A stretch of 64,000 nucleotides of DNA, taken from DATLXU01 sp035575515 (GTDB lineage Bacteria > Acidobacteriota > Blastocatellia > UBA7656). The notes under the pieces are model-generated. The model was not told where the DNA came from. It did not search any database and worked only from the letters and a program-made list of their open reading frames with translations. A program made the position numbers and the translations under genes. Location: the NCBI GenBank assembly GCA_035575515.1, contig DATLXU010000055.1, positions 1 to 64,000 of the forward strand. The letters are read 5' to 3'. Shown here piece after piece: positions 49,914 through 58,921 of this stretch (its first letter is position 1; the number at the start of each line of letters is the position of its first letter).

Positions 49914-51107
49914 TCAGGCGATGGACATAGAGGCGAACTTGCCCGCCAGCACGAGGCTGAGCGCGCCCATTACCCTAGGATTATCTCCAAGCGATGAAGG
50001 AATGATGCGCGCCGACGGCAAGCCGCGACAGATGCTATTTTCTTCGACTGCGTTCTTAAGCTCACCGGCAATCAAAGACCATACGCGCACGATTTGACCG
50101 CCGATGATGACGGCTTCGGGACTAAGCCCCTTAATCAAATTCGATATGCCTAGGCCTAAGTAATGCGCAGTCTCAACGAGCGCGGCTTCCGCCGCAGTTT
50201 CGCCTTTCAAAGCGAGACTCATAAGTTGCTCAAAGCTTATGCTGTCGCCAGCATGAGAATTGCCCGTAAGGTTGGCGTAGCGGGCCAGCGCCGCGCGTTC
50301 CGAAGCAAAGGCTTCCCAGCACTCGCGACTGCCGGAAGCACATACGGCGGGAGCCTGCGTGCCGACCACCATGTGCCCGAATTCGCCAGCCGCTCCGGCC
50401 ACGCCATGATAGACCTGCCCATCGAAAACTATCCCCGTGCCGAGTCCTTCCTCGACAAGAACCAGGATGAAATCCCGCACCTCACGGATTTCAGGCCGTC
50501 CGAACCACAACTCCGCCAGCGCCAGCGCGTTTGCGTCGTTATCAACCGTCACAGGCAGGCCCGTGGCAGCCTCGACCTGTTCGGCGACAGCCCAGTTGCG
50601 CCATTTAAAGTGCGGGATGAAAAGGGCGTTGCCGGTTTCCGTATCAACCAATCCCGGCAGGCTGATGCCTATGCCTTCGATGGCTTTGTGCTTCCTGATG
50701 AAGGCGCGCGCGCACTGAATTATCTTCTCAACGGTCTTTTTCTCACTCGAATCGGTTACAAACATATCTTGTTCGAGAACGCGCCCCGCCAGATCGCTCG
50801 CCGCGACGATTGTAACGGAGATGCTTACGTCCACCCCGATGGCGACGGCGTCGGCAGCGCGCAATCGTAAAAGGATCGGCGGACGCCCGCCCGTTGACTC
50901 GCCTTCGATCTCCTCGATAAGCCCCTGCGCCTTCAACTCGTCAACGATCAGCGAAACGGTAGAGCGTTGCAGCGCGGTCTCCTGCGCTATCTCTGCGCGA
51001 GAGAGGGGCGCTCTCTCGCGAATATAGTTCAGCACTATCTGGCGATTGATATTACGAATAGTGTCGGAGCGGGCGACACTCGCTTTTTTCAGGTCTATGC
51101 GTCGCAT
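49914..51107 (-). CDS. ROK-family transcriptional regulator (XylR/NagC type)
   Basis: The 397-residue protein has an N-terminal winged helix (INRQIVLNYIRERAPLSRAEIAQETALQRSTVSLIVDEL) and a ROK sugar-binding domain (VDNDANALALAELWFG, EEGLGTGIVFDGQVYHGVAGAAGEFGHM). The zinc motif, usually C-x-C-G-x-x-G-C, reads CASGSREC here: the second Cys is Ser and the second Gly is Glu. The true start is the ATG at 51107; a longer open frame upstream has no conserved sequence. It is divergent from the GH3 genes. XylR-type ROK proteins repress xylose genes, so it is the best regulator candidate for this locus. Confidence 0.9.
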   Translation of the reverse strand: MRRIDLKKASVARSDTIRNINRQIVLNYIRERAPLSRAEIAQETALQRSTVSLIVDELKAQGLIEEIEGESTGGRPPILLRLRAADAVAIGVDVSISVTIVAASDLAGRVLEQDMFVTDSSEKKTVEKIIQCARAFIRKHKAIEGIGISLPGLVDTETGNALFIPHFKWRNWAVAEQVEAATGLPVTVDNDANALALAELWFGRPEIREVRDFILVLVEEGLGTGIVFDGQVYHGVAGAAGEFGHMVVGTQAPAVCASGSRECWEAFASERAALARYANLTGNSHAGDSISFEQLMSLALKGETAAEAALVETAHYLGLGISNLIKGLSPEAVIIGGQIVRVWSLIAGELKNAVEENSICRGLPSARIIPSSLGDNPRVMGALSLVLAGKFASMSIA

Positions 51108-51375
51108 GGCTTTGAATCGAACGCGAAGCTCGCTTTGCTTCCGGCAAACAATACTAGAGAAGCTTGAGGATGAAAAGCGAAAAGTAGACGAAAGCGCGTT
51201 TCGGCAAATAGCCGAGCCTTCAGGTCCGCCCAAATTCATAAGGCCGATTAGCCGTTTACGAATCCAAAATACTGCTTGAACAAAAAACGAGAATGGTAGA
51301 GAATTGCCGCAAATGACAAACGACTGTGCAGTTGATTCAACCTCGATTCTTCGATAAAGGACATAGCGAACGACT

Positions 51376-53748
51376 ATGAAAAAAATATCTTTCGTGCTGG
51401 CAATGCTAATCTGCGCGCAGAGCTTTTGCCTGCGGCTGCAACAAAGCTTCGCCGCCACTCAGGGCGATAGAGGAGTTGTATCAACAGAGATCAACGACAG
51501 CGACGCTTTCTACAAGGCGGCCACGCGCGCGCTCAAACCTTCGCGCGACAATTCGCGAAGAATCGAATCGCTCATCGCGCGAATGACGCTTGAAGAAAAA
51601 GTCGGTCAGATGACTCAGCTCGAAATTGGCATGGTCACATCGGGCAAGGATCAGGATATTCAGATTGATCCTGCGAAGCTGGAAAAAGCCATAGTCAAGT
51701 ACGGCGTCGGCTCGATTCTCAACGTAAAAGATCAGGCGCTTTCGGTTGACAAGTGGCACAAGATAATCGGCCAGATTCAAGAGGCGAGCAAGAGAACGCG
51801 GCTGAAGATTCCCGTCCTCTACGGCATTGACTCTATTCACGGCGCGAACTATGTGCGCGGCGCGACGCTCTATCCGCAAGAGATAGGCATGGCAGCAACG
51901 TGGAACCCCTCGCTTATGCAACGGCTCGCAGAGATCACAGCGATTGAGACACGCGTTGCGGCAATACCTTGGACTTTTTCGCCCGTGCTCGACATAGGGC
52001 GGCAGCCGCTGTGGCCTCGTTTCTACGAGACGTTCGGCGAAGACCCGTACCTCGCAATGGTAATGGGCGCGGCCTTTGTGCGGGGCATTGAAGGCGACGA
52101 CATCTCAACACCCAACCACATCGCCACGAGCCTGAAGCATTACATGGGCTACAGCTTTCCGCTCAACGGCAGAGACCGCACGCCCGCCTGGATTCCCGAA
52201 AACTACCTGCGCGAGTACTTCTTGCCGACGTTTGCCGCCGCCGTCAAAGCGGGCGCGCGAACCGTTATGGTCAACTCAGCCGAAATCAACGGCACGCCCG
52301 GGCACATCAATCGTCACATCCTGACTGACATTCTTCGCGGCGAGCTTGGCTTTCAAGGCTTCGTCGTTTCGGACTGGGAAGATATTAAAAAGCTCGTGAG
52401 CCAGTGGAAAGTTGCTGCGGATGAAAAAGAGGCGACGCGCATGGCTGTGATGGCGGGCATTGACATGAGCATGGTGCCGAGCGATTACAGCTTCAGCGAT
52501 CTTCTGATTCAGCTCGTGAAAGAAGGCCGCGTGCCCGTGTCGCGCATTGACGAAGCCGTGCGCCGCATTCTGCGCGTCAAGTTCGATCTCGGATTGTTCG
52601 AAAACCCGATGCTCGCTGCGTCCAAATCGAGTTTCGGCACGAATGAATCAAGACAAGTTGCTCTCGAAGCCGCGCGCGAGTCAATGACGCTTCTCAAGAA
52701 CGAAAACAATCTTTTGCCCCTCACAAAGAATCGCAAGCTGTTAGTCACAGGCCCGACCGCCGATTCGCTTGTCTCGCTCAGCAATGGCTGGACATACGTC
52801 TGGCAGGGCACTAACGCCGACCTCTACCCGAAAGACCGCCCGACTATTCTTCAGGCGATTGAAGCGAAGGTTGGAAAGAATGTGAAGTATGTGCCCGGCG
52901 TCGCGCTCGACAAAGAGATTGACATTGAGGCCGCCGTGCGCGCGGCGCGCGATTCGGATGTCGCGATAGTCTGCGTAGGCGAAGGGGCTTATGCCGAAAC
53001 GCCCGGCAACATAACGGACCTGACATTGAGCGAGCCGCAGTTGAAACTGGCTGAAGCCATCATAGCTACGGGCAAGCCTGTCGTGCTTGTGCTTGTCGAG
53101 GGCCGCCCGCGCATAATCAATCGTATAGCCGACGGCGCGCAGGCGATTCTCATGGCATACAATCCGAGCAACGAAGGCGGCACGGCAGTTGCGGATGTGT
53201 TGTTCGGCGATTACAACCCGAACGGCAAGTTGCCTTTTACCTATCCGCGCACGCCGAATGGTCTCGTCACATACGACCACAAACTTTTTGAGACGGAAGA
53301 GACGAGCTTCGGCAACACGGCCTTCAAGCCGCAATTCGAGTTCGGTCACGGGCTGAGCTACACGACGTTTGCGTACGGCAACTTGCAACTCTCAGGCAAG
53401 TCAATGCCGATGAATGGTGAGATGAACATCAGCGTGACGGTCACAAACAGCGGGCAGCGCGCGGGCAAAGAGACGGTCATACTCTACGTGCGCGACGCGG
53501 TCGCGTCGGTTGCGCCGCCGGGCAAACGAGTACGACGCTTTGCGAAGATTTATCTTGAGCCGGGCCAAAGTCGCACGCTCACGTTCACACTCCGCCGCGA
53601 CGATTTATCTTTCATCGGAGCAGACAACAAGGCGACGGTCGAGCCGGGAGATTTTGAAGTGCTGGTCGGAAGTCTCTCGGGTAAATTCGCGCTCGAAGCC
53701 GGTGCGGGACAAGTCCAAAGGCGCAGTCAGGCCACCATCCGCAGATAA
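51376..53748 (+). CDS. GH3 beta-glucosidase/beta-xylosidase-like enzyme, secreted
   Basis: The 790-residue protein has a signal peptide and the GH3 plan: TIM-barrel domain with GIDSIHGANYVRGATLYPQEIG, FSPVLDIGRQPLWPRFYETFGEDPYL and TSLKHYMGYS, nucleophile Asp333 in VVSDWED, an alpha/beta sandwich domain, and a fibronectin-III-like C-terminus (GKETVILYVRDAVASVAPPGKRVRRF). It resembles periplasmic BglX-type enzymes, but GH3 specificity cannot be read from sequence; in this locus it could be the beta-xylosidase. The gene starts 268 bases from the divergent ROK regulator. Confidence 0.93.
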   Translation: MKKISFVLAMLICAQSFCLRLQQSFAATQGDRGVVSTEINDSDAFYKAATRALKPSRDNSRRIESLIARMTLEEKVGQMTQLEIGMVTSGKDQDIQIDPAKLEKAIVKYGVGSILNVKDQALSVDKWHKIIGQIQEASKRTRLKIPVLYGIDSIHGANYVRGATLYPQEIGMAATWNPSLMQRLAEITAIETRVAAIPWTFSPVLDIGRQPLWPRFYETFGEDPYLAMVMGAAFVRGIEGDDISTPNHIATSLKHYMGYSFPLNGRDRTPAWIPENYLREYFLPTFAAAVKAGARTVMVNSAEINGTPGHINRHILTDILRGELGFQGFVVSDWEDIKKLVSQWKVAADEKEATRMAVMAGIDMSMVPSDYSFSDLLIQLVKEGRVPVSRIDEAVRRILRVKFDLGLFENPMLAASKSSFGTNESRQVALEAARESMTLLKNENNLLPLTKNRKLLVTGPTADSLVSLSNGWTYVWQGTNADLYPKDRPTILQAIEAKVGKNVKYVPGVALDKEIDIEAAVRAARDSDVAIVCVGEGAYAETPGNITDLTLSEPQLKLAEAIIATGKPVVLVLVEGRPRIINRIADGAQAILMAYNPSNEGGTAVADVLFGDYNPNGKLPFTYPRTPNGLVTYDHKLFETEETSFGNTAFKPQFEFGHGLSYTTFAYGNLQLSGKSMPMNGEMNISVTVTNSGQRAGKETVILYVRDAVASVAPPGKRVRRFAKIYLEPGQSRTLTFTLRRDDLSFIGADNKATVEPGDFEVLVGSLSGKFALEAGAGQVQRRSQATIRR

Positions 53749-53805
53749 GCGCGAGAGCTTTGCCTATCAGGTAACAATCTATTTTATTTCAGAGGAAAGA
53801 TCACG

Positions 53806-56223
53806 ATGACACTTCCGAAACGCATAAGCGCCACGGCGGTCTTCATAATGACTTCGTTATCGCTTTGTTTCTCTGCCAGTGCGCAACGCGCTAACGATAA
53901 CGAACAGCCCGCGTATCGAAACGCGAACCTGCCTGTTGATCAGAGGGTTGCAGACCTGCTCGCGCGCATGACGGTCGAAGAGAAGATAGCGCAGACCGAG
54001 TCAATGTGGGTCACGCAACAACTGAAATCATTCATTGATGAGAAGGGGAACTTCACGCCCGATGCGAAGCTACAAGAGATATTAAAGAACGGCATCGGTC
54101 ACATCGGCGCGCCGAGTCAGGGTTCATCAGATGCGGAGAAAGCTGCCGCGCCTTACTTCGGCAAAGGGCCGCGCGCGATGGCCAATTTCACCAATACGAT
54201 TCAGAAGTACGTGATCGAGCATAACCGTCTGGGGATACCGGCAATCTTTCACGAAGAGGCGCTGCACGGCCTTGTTGCGCCGGGCGCAACGAGTTTTCCG
54301 CAAGCCATCGCGCTCGCGAGCACGTGGGACGTTGATCTGGTGAAAGAAGTCTTCACCGCAGCCGCGCTCGAAGGACGCTCGCGCGGCGCGCATCAGGTGC
54401 TCGCGCCCGATCTCGATCTTGGACGCGAGCCGCGCTGGGGCCGCATCGAAGAGACCTACGGCGAGGACCCTTATCTCGTTTCGCGCATGGCCGTCGCCGC
54501 CATCAGAGGGTTTCAAGGCGATGGTCCCGCGATTGACAACAAACATGTCATCGCCACCGTCAAGCACTTCGCCGCGCACGGCCAGCCCGAAGGCGGGACC
54601 AACATCGCGCCCGCCAACTTCTCCGAAAGAATTCTGCGCGAGCAGTTCCTTTATCCGTTTCAAGTCGCAATCACAGAAGCTAAGGCGATGAGCGTGATGC
54701 CTTCCTACAACGAAATTGACGGGATGCCTTCGCACGCGAACCGCTGGCTGCTCGAAAAAGTCCTGCGTGAGGAGTGGGGCTTTAATGGACTCATAGTGTC
54801 AGATTATTTCGGGATCAACGAATTGATCACGCGCCACAAGGTCGCCGCCAGCGAAGCCGATGCTGCGAAACGCGCAATCGAAGCGGGCGTTGATCTTGAG
54901 CTGCCCTACATTCAATGCAACAACACGCTGCTCGAACAGATCAAAGATGGCCGCGTGGCGATGGCGACGCTCGACCGCGCGGTTACGAGAATCCTGCGCG
55001 CGAAGTTTCTGCTTGGACTCTTCGACCATCCTTATGTTGACACGGACGAGGCCGAGCGCGTGAATGAGAGCGCAGAGCATCGCGCCCTTGCATTAAAGGC
55101 TGCGCGCGAAGCGATCATTTTGCTCAAGAACGAAAACAACCTCCTGCCGCTCGATCGAACAAAGATTCGCTCCATCGCCGTAATCGGCCCTAACGCCGGA
55201 CACGTCGAGCTTGGCGAATACAGCGGAATCCCCACTCGCAAGGTCAGCATAGTTGATGGCATCAAGAATAAAGTCGGCGATCAGATCAGAGTCAACTACG
55301 CCGAAGGCTGCAAGATCACGCTGGGCGACCCGAAGACTGGCGTGCCGACATGGACTAATGACGAGGTGAGGCTGAGCAACCCTGCAGACGATGCAAAGGG
55401 AATTGCAGAAGCCGTGAAGGTTGCTAAGGCATCGGACGTGGCTGTGGTCGTCGTAGGCGACAACGTCGAGACGACGAGAGAAGGTTGGGCCGAAAATCAT
55501 CTGGGCGACCGCGATAGTTTAGATTTGCTCGGAGCGCAAAACGATCTCGTCAAAGCTATAGTCGAAACGGGAAAGCCGACCATTGTGGTTCTGATAGGCG
55601 GCAGACCGCTCTCGATCAATTACATCGCCGAAAAAGTTCCGGCAGTCTTTCAAGGATGGTATCTCGGTCAGGAAACAGGGACAGCCATTGCGGACGTTCT
55701 TTTCGGCGACGTGAATCCGAGCGGCAAGCTGCCGGTCACAATGGCTCGCAATGTCGGTCAACTGCCGGTTTATTATTATCAAAAACCGTCGGCCAGGCGC
55801 GGCTATCTTTTCTCCAACAAAGAGCCGCTCTACGTTTTCGGTCACGGGTTGAGCTACACGACATACACCTACAGCAACTTGCGCATCACGCCTGACAAGA
55901 CAGGTCCGGCTGGACAGGCGACCGTCACAGTTAACGTAACGAACGCGGGCCGGAGGGCGGGGGATGAAATCGTTGAGTTGTACATCCGCGATGATGTAAG
56001 CTCGGTGACGCGGCCTGTGAAAGAGCTGAAAGACTTTCGGCGCATTCACCTTGAGCCGGGCGAGACCCGCGCGGTCGAATTCGTAATCACGCCCGACAAG
56101 CTCTCGTTTCTCAACGAAGAGATGCGCCGCGTGGTTGAGCCGGGAACGTTCACAATAATGGTTGGCCCAAGCTCAAGCGCGGACAAGCTGCTTACGGCGA
56201 AGCTGGAAATTCTTGGAAAATAA
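53806..56223 (+). CDS. Second GH3 enzyme, secreted
   Basis: The 805-residue protein has a signal peptide ending at SASAQ, a barrel domain with IPAIFHEEALHGLVAPGATSFPQAI, LDLGREPRWGRIEETYGEDPYLV and TVKHFAAHGQPEGGTN, and nucleophile Asp333 in IVSDYFG. A sandwich domain and a fibronectin-III-like end follow (GDEIVELYIRDDVSSVTRPVKELKDF). The form of the barrel motifs is that of the xylosidase/arabinosidase-rich GH3 subgroup, unlike the previous gene, so the two probably have different substrates. It starts 57 bases after the first GH3 gene. Confidence 0.93.
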   Translation: MTLPKRISATAVFIMTSLSLCFSASAQRANDNEQPAYRNANLPVDQRVADLLARMTVEEKIAQTESMWVTQQLKSFIDEKGNFTPDAKLQEILKNGIGHIGAPSQGSSDAEKAAAPYFGKGPRAMANFTNTIQKYVIEHNRLGIPAIFHEEALHGLVAPGATSFPQAIALASTWDVDLVKEVFTAAALEGRSRGAHQVLAPDLDLGREPRWGRIEETYGEDPYLVSRMAVAAIRGFQGDGPAIDNKHVIATVKHFAAHGQPEGGTNIAPANFSERILREQFLYPFQVAITEAKAMSVMPSYNEIDGMPSHANRWLLEKVLREEWGFNGLIVSDYFGINELITRHKVAASEADAAKRAIEAGVDLELPYIQCNNTLLEQIKDGRVAMATLDRAVTRILRAKFLLGLFDHPYVDTDEAERVNESAEHRALALKAAREAIILLKNENNLLPLDRTKIRSIAVIGPNAGHVELGEYSGIPTRKVSIVDGIKNKVGDQIRVNYAEGCKITLGDPKTGVPTWTNDEVRLSNPADDAKGIAEAVKVAKASDVAVVVVGDNVETTREGWAENHLGDRDSLDLLGAQNDLVKAIVETGKPTIVVLIGGRPLSINYIAEKVPAVFQGWYLGQETGTAIADVLFGDVNPSGKLPVTMARNVGQLPVYYYQKPSARRGYLFSNKEPLYVFGHGLSYTTYTYSNLRITPDKTGPAGQATVTVNVTNAGRRAGDEIVELYIRDDVSSVTRPVKELKDFRRIHLEPGETRAVEFVITPDKLSFLNEEMRRVVEPGTFTIMVGPSSSADKLLTAKLEILGK

Positions 56224-56241
56224 TTAAGGAGATTGATTATT

Positions 56242-57093
56242 ATGAATCGCAGGTCATTTGTAATTAACGCACTCGCAGGCGCGGCGGGCAGCCTGTGCCT
56301 TACAAAATCAACTCTGATGGCTTCAACTCTCAGAAGTCGAAAGCTGAAGAAGATTGGGCTGCAACTCTACACTGTCAGAAGAGAGTTGGAGAAAGATTTT
56401 GAAGGCACGATTGCGAAGGTTGCGGCTGCTGGTTACAGCGAAGTCGAGTTTGCGGGATACTTCAATCACACCCCGCAGCAGGTCAAATCTGTTCTGGCCC
56501 GCAACAATCTCACCGCGCCTTCGGCTCACATTCCGATTGTTGCGCTCCGAGGGGATTTGCAGCAAACGATTGACGCGGCGAAAACAATCGGCCACGAGTA
56601 TCTCATCTGCGCTTACCTACTTCCTGAAGAGCGCAAGACGCTTGACGATTACAAGAGAGTGACTGAGCTGTTCAACAGCGCCGGAGAGCGGTTGAAGAAA
56701 GCGGGCCTGCAATTCGGCTATCACAATCACGATTTCGAGTTTGTGCCGATTGATGGCAAAGTTCCTTATGACCTTATACTCGCGGAAACAGACCCGAAGG
56801 CGGTCATAATGGAGATGGACCTCTACTGGATAACGAAAGCCGGGCAGAGTCCCTTCAAATACTTTTCAACCTATCCGGGGCGATTCCACCTCGTTCACGT
56901 CAAAGACATGGATGCGACGCCGAAGCGGTTCTTCACTGAAGTGGGTCGAGGCGTGATTGATTTCAAAAAGATATTCGCGCAATCGGACAAGGCTGGAATC
57001 AAGCACTACTTCGTTGAGCAGGACGAAACGCCCGGCTCGCCGTTTGATAGCATCAAGACGAGCGCGGAGTATCTGAAGCAGCTTGAGTTTTGA
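56242..57093 (+). CDS. Exported sugar phosphate isomerase/epimerase-like TIM-barrel protein
   Basis: The 283-residue protein starts MNRRSFVINALAGAAGSLCL, a twin-arginine signal. The AP-endonuclease-2/xylose-isomerase-like barrel follows: KIGLQLYTVRRELEKDFEGT, FGYHNHDFEF, IMEMDLYWITKAG and HLVHVKDMD, with metal-binding Glu, His and Asp in the usual places. A TTG at 56233 is an alternative start; AAGGAG serves the ATG at ten bases. It follows the second GH3 gene closely and is probably co-transcribed. Many exported members are known from planctomycete and acidobacterial sugar loci; the reaction is not known. Confidence 0.88.
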   Translation: MNRRSFVINALAGAAGSLCLTKSTLMASTLRSRKLKKIGLQLYTVRRELEKDFEGTIAKVAAAGYSEVEFAGYFNHTPQQVKSVLARNNLTAPSAHIPIVALRGDLQQTIDAAKTIGHEYLICAYLLPEERKTLDDYKRVTELFNSAGERLKKAGLQFGYHNHDFEFVPIDGKVPYDLILAETDPKAVIMEMDLYWITKAGQSPFKYFSTYPGRFHLVHVKDMDATPKRFFTEVGRGVIDFKKIFAQSDKAGIKHYFVEQDETPGSPFDSIKTSAEYLKQLEF

Positions 57094-57098
57094 TCCGT

Positions 57099-57362
57099 AT
57101 GAAAACTTCAATCTCTCAGCGAATGAAAGCGGCGGCCATCATTATCCTTTGGATTGTCTTAACGGCAATCGCGTCTTCTCAAGAGAAAGCAGAGGTTATT
57201 GAATTTTTCTGCGCGACCTCTGCGTCTCTGCGGCGAATTGCTTTCGTGGCAAAGCTAACCGAAGATTGGCTTAGAGATTTATTTCAACAACCGTGTTCGC
57301 GTCCATGTTTTTTAAGACTTCCGCCGACACCGCGCGCGTTTTTCTGCCAGCCGCGACCTTGA
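57099..57362 (+). pseudogene. Possible truncated secreted-protein gene
   Basis: An open frame begins five bases after the previous stop with MKTSISQRMKAAAIIILWIVLTAIASSQEKAEV, a believable signal peptide. The remainder (57200 onward) turns into sequence with no protein character and runs 92 bases into the 3' end of the convergent GH10 gene. The stretch at 57207-57235 (CTCTGCGTCTCTGCGGCG) looks like a dispersed repeat. The simplest reading is a gene that has lost everything after its signal peptide. Confidence 0.4.
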
Positions 57363-58644
57363 TTTTGTATGCTCCCAGAAAGACTCTCGTCTGATAGCCG
57401 CCGCTCGCGTCGGTAGCGCCCTCAGTTTTTGTCCACCACTTATCGTGAATCAGAGACATCAATCGGTCATAAGCTGGTTTTGGCGTCATGTCGCGGCGCA
57501 AGAGTCCAGCGGGCGCGCCAAGCCATGCGCGGTTGTCGCTCAAATCCCACCACGTAATTGCTCGCACCGCAGGATGGCTGAAAAGCACCGTGTAGAAGTT
57601 GGCGACGTAATCAGCTTGGCGGGCTTCGCCTTCGGGTGTAGTCAGCCAATCGGTCAAAGGCGGGCCGTGATAGTTGAATTGCCTGCGCGGGCCGCTGATG
57701 ACGGTCGTTTCCGTAAAGTGAATCGGCCTGCCGAATCGCGCGAACGTTTCGCACACTTCCCACACACGCGCGAGCGACCAGACCTCCTGATGCATGTGCG
57801 ATTGAATCCCTATGACATCAGGCAAGCTGTTACCGGAAGCCAGTTCGGTCAGCAGCGCAATGTTTTTTGGCCCCGTGTCATAGTCGTTGTAAATGAAACT
57901 TTCATCGCTTCCCTTCCCCGCCTCGCGCGCCCAGTCGAATGCGGCGCTGACGACTCTGGCCGGACCATCGCGCGCAACCCAGCGGCCCACGCCGTTGTTG
58001 AATTCGGCTGCGACTGTAGCTTCATTGATCACGTCCCAGATGTTAACGAGTCCCTTGTAATGCGTGACGATGTCGGCGACGCGCTCGTGTAAGAGCGGGG
58101 CAGTGGCATCGGGGTCTTGTGGCGCCCACTTTGGATAGACCTCGTGCCAGATTAGCGGGTGTCCCTTTGTGATGATGCTATGCGCCGCGCACCATCGCGC
58201 CATTCGCTCCAGCCTCGCGTAGTCAGGCTTTCCCTTCTCTTTTTCAAACGTGCTCCAGTAAAACGGCAACGTCGCGTAATTGAACAGCGCGGCGAATCGT
58301 TGCTGATAAGCCTTCTGCATCGGCGACGAATCATTCGGATCGAGCAAAAAGATGTTACAGCCGAACAGGAAAGCATGGCGCGTCTGCTCAACAGTGACGA
58401 CCGCATTCTTGATCGGACGCCCGCGCCTGTCATGAACGCGAATGTTGAGATTTCCCATCCGATATCGCGAGATGCGCGCGCTTGCTTCGGCCAGCACTTG
58501 CTCGTCCATCGTCGCCGGAGATGTTTCCGGCTCCGATTCAAATGCAATCGCCTGAGTTGAAGACCGCCATGTCAGCGGCGCTGCAATAAAGACCGCCAAA
58601 ATCATTCCCGCAATGGCTGCTGTTGTGCGAAGCTGCCGTTTCAT
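57271..58644 (-). CDS. Endo-1,4-beta-xylanase, GH10
   Basis: The 457-residue protein has a signal or anchor helix (AAIAGMILAVFIAAPLTW). An N-terminal beta region of about 45 residues (NLNIRVHDRRGRPIKNAVVTVEQ), common in this GH10 subgroup, follows. The barrel comes next: ATLPFYWSTFEKEKGKPDYARL, GHPLIWHEVYP, acid/base Glu208 in WDVINEATV, and nucleophile Glu312 in IHFTETTV, with WWDLSD near the end. This is the backbone-cutting enzyme of the locus and makes the oligosaccharides on which GH67, GH51 and GH3 act. No ribosome site is obvious at the ATG. Confidence 0.95.
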   Translation of the reverse strand: MKRQLRTTAAIAGMILAVFIAAPLTWRSSTQAIAFESEPETSPATMDEQVLAEASARISRYRMGNLNIRVHDRRGRPIKNAVVTVEQTRHAFLFGCNIFLLDPNDSSPMQKAYQQRFAALFNYATLPFYWSTFEKEKGKPDYARLERMARWCAAHSIITKGHPLIWHEVYPKWAPQDPDATAPLLHERVADIVTHYKGLVNIWDVINEATVAAEFNNGVGRWVARDGPARVVSAAFDWAREAGKGSDESFIYNDYDTGPKNIALLTELASGNSLPDVIGIQSHMHQEVWSLARVWEVCETFARFGRPIHFTETTVISGPRRQFNYHGPPLTDWLTTPEGEARQADYVANFYTVLFSHPAVRAITWWDLSDNRAWLGAPAGLLRRDMTPKPAYDRLMSLIHDKWWTKTEGATDASGGYQTRVFLGAYKIKVAAGRKTRAVSAEVLKNMDANTVVEINL

Positions 58645-58731
58645 CGTTGTTTCGAGGATGAGTTTCTCTCACGCCAATTAAGCAGGCCGTTTGCGCCGAA
58701 TCTCTGGGTACTAAACTTCTTGAACTTCAGC

Positions 58732-58770
58732 CGCGAGGTTGTGCGCAAGCTGACCGCGCACAACCTCGCG
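58732..58770. terminator. Strong hairpin, 15-bp perfect stem
   Basis: CGCGAGGTTGTGCGC pairs exactly with GCGCACAACCTCGCG around a nine-base loop. It lies between the 58922-59695 gene and the GH10 gene, both on the minus strand. No T-run follows, so it could be a terminator, an mRNA-stabilising structure or a REP-like element. Confidence 0.55.
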
Positions 58771-58921
58771 CCGCATCGGTGAGAATTAAGGTCGCAGAGT
58801 TTACATAGCGAATTAATAATCTCTGCGCGTCCGAAGTTGAATTGAGGTCGGCGGCGAATCATCTTCAAGCGCCTGAGCTCATTTGAAATCCGATCCAATC
58901 AACGCCGAGCGGTCACGCCTG

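Noticed and set aside
49608..51458. N-terminal extensions of the TonB receptor and ROK frames
   Set aside because: Extensions lack conserved sequence, while ATG 49499 has an excellent ribosome site and ATG 51107 begins the conserved part of the ROK protein.
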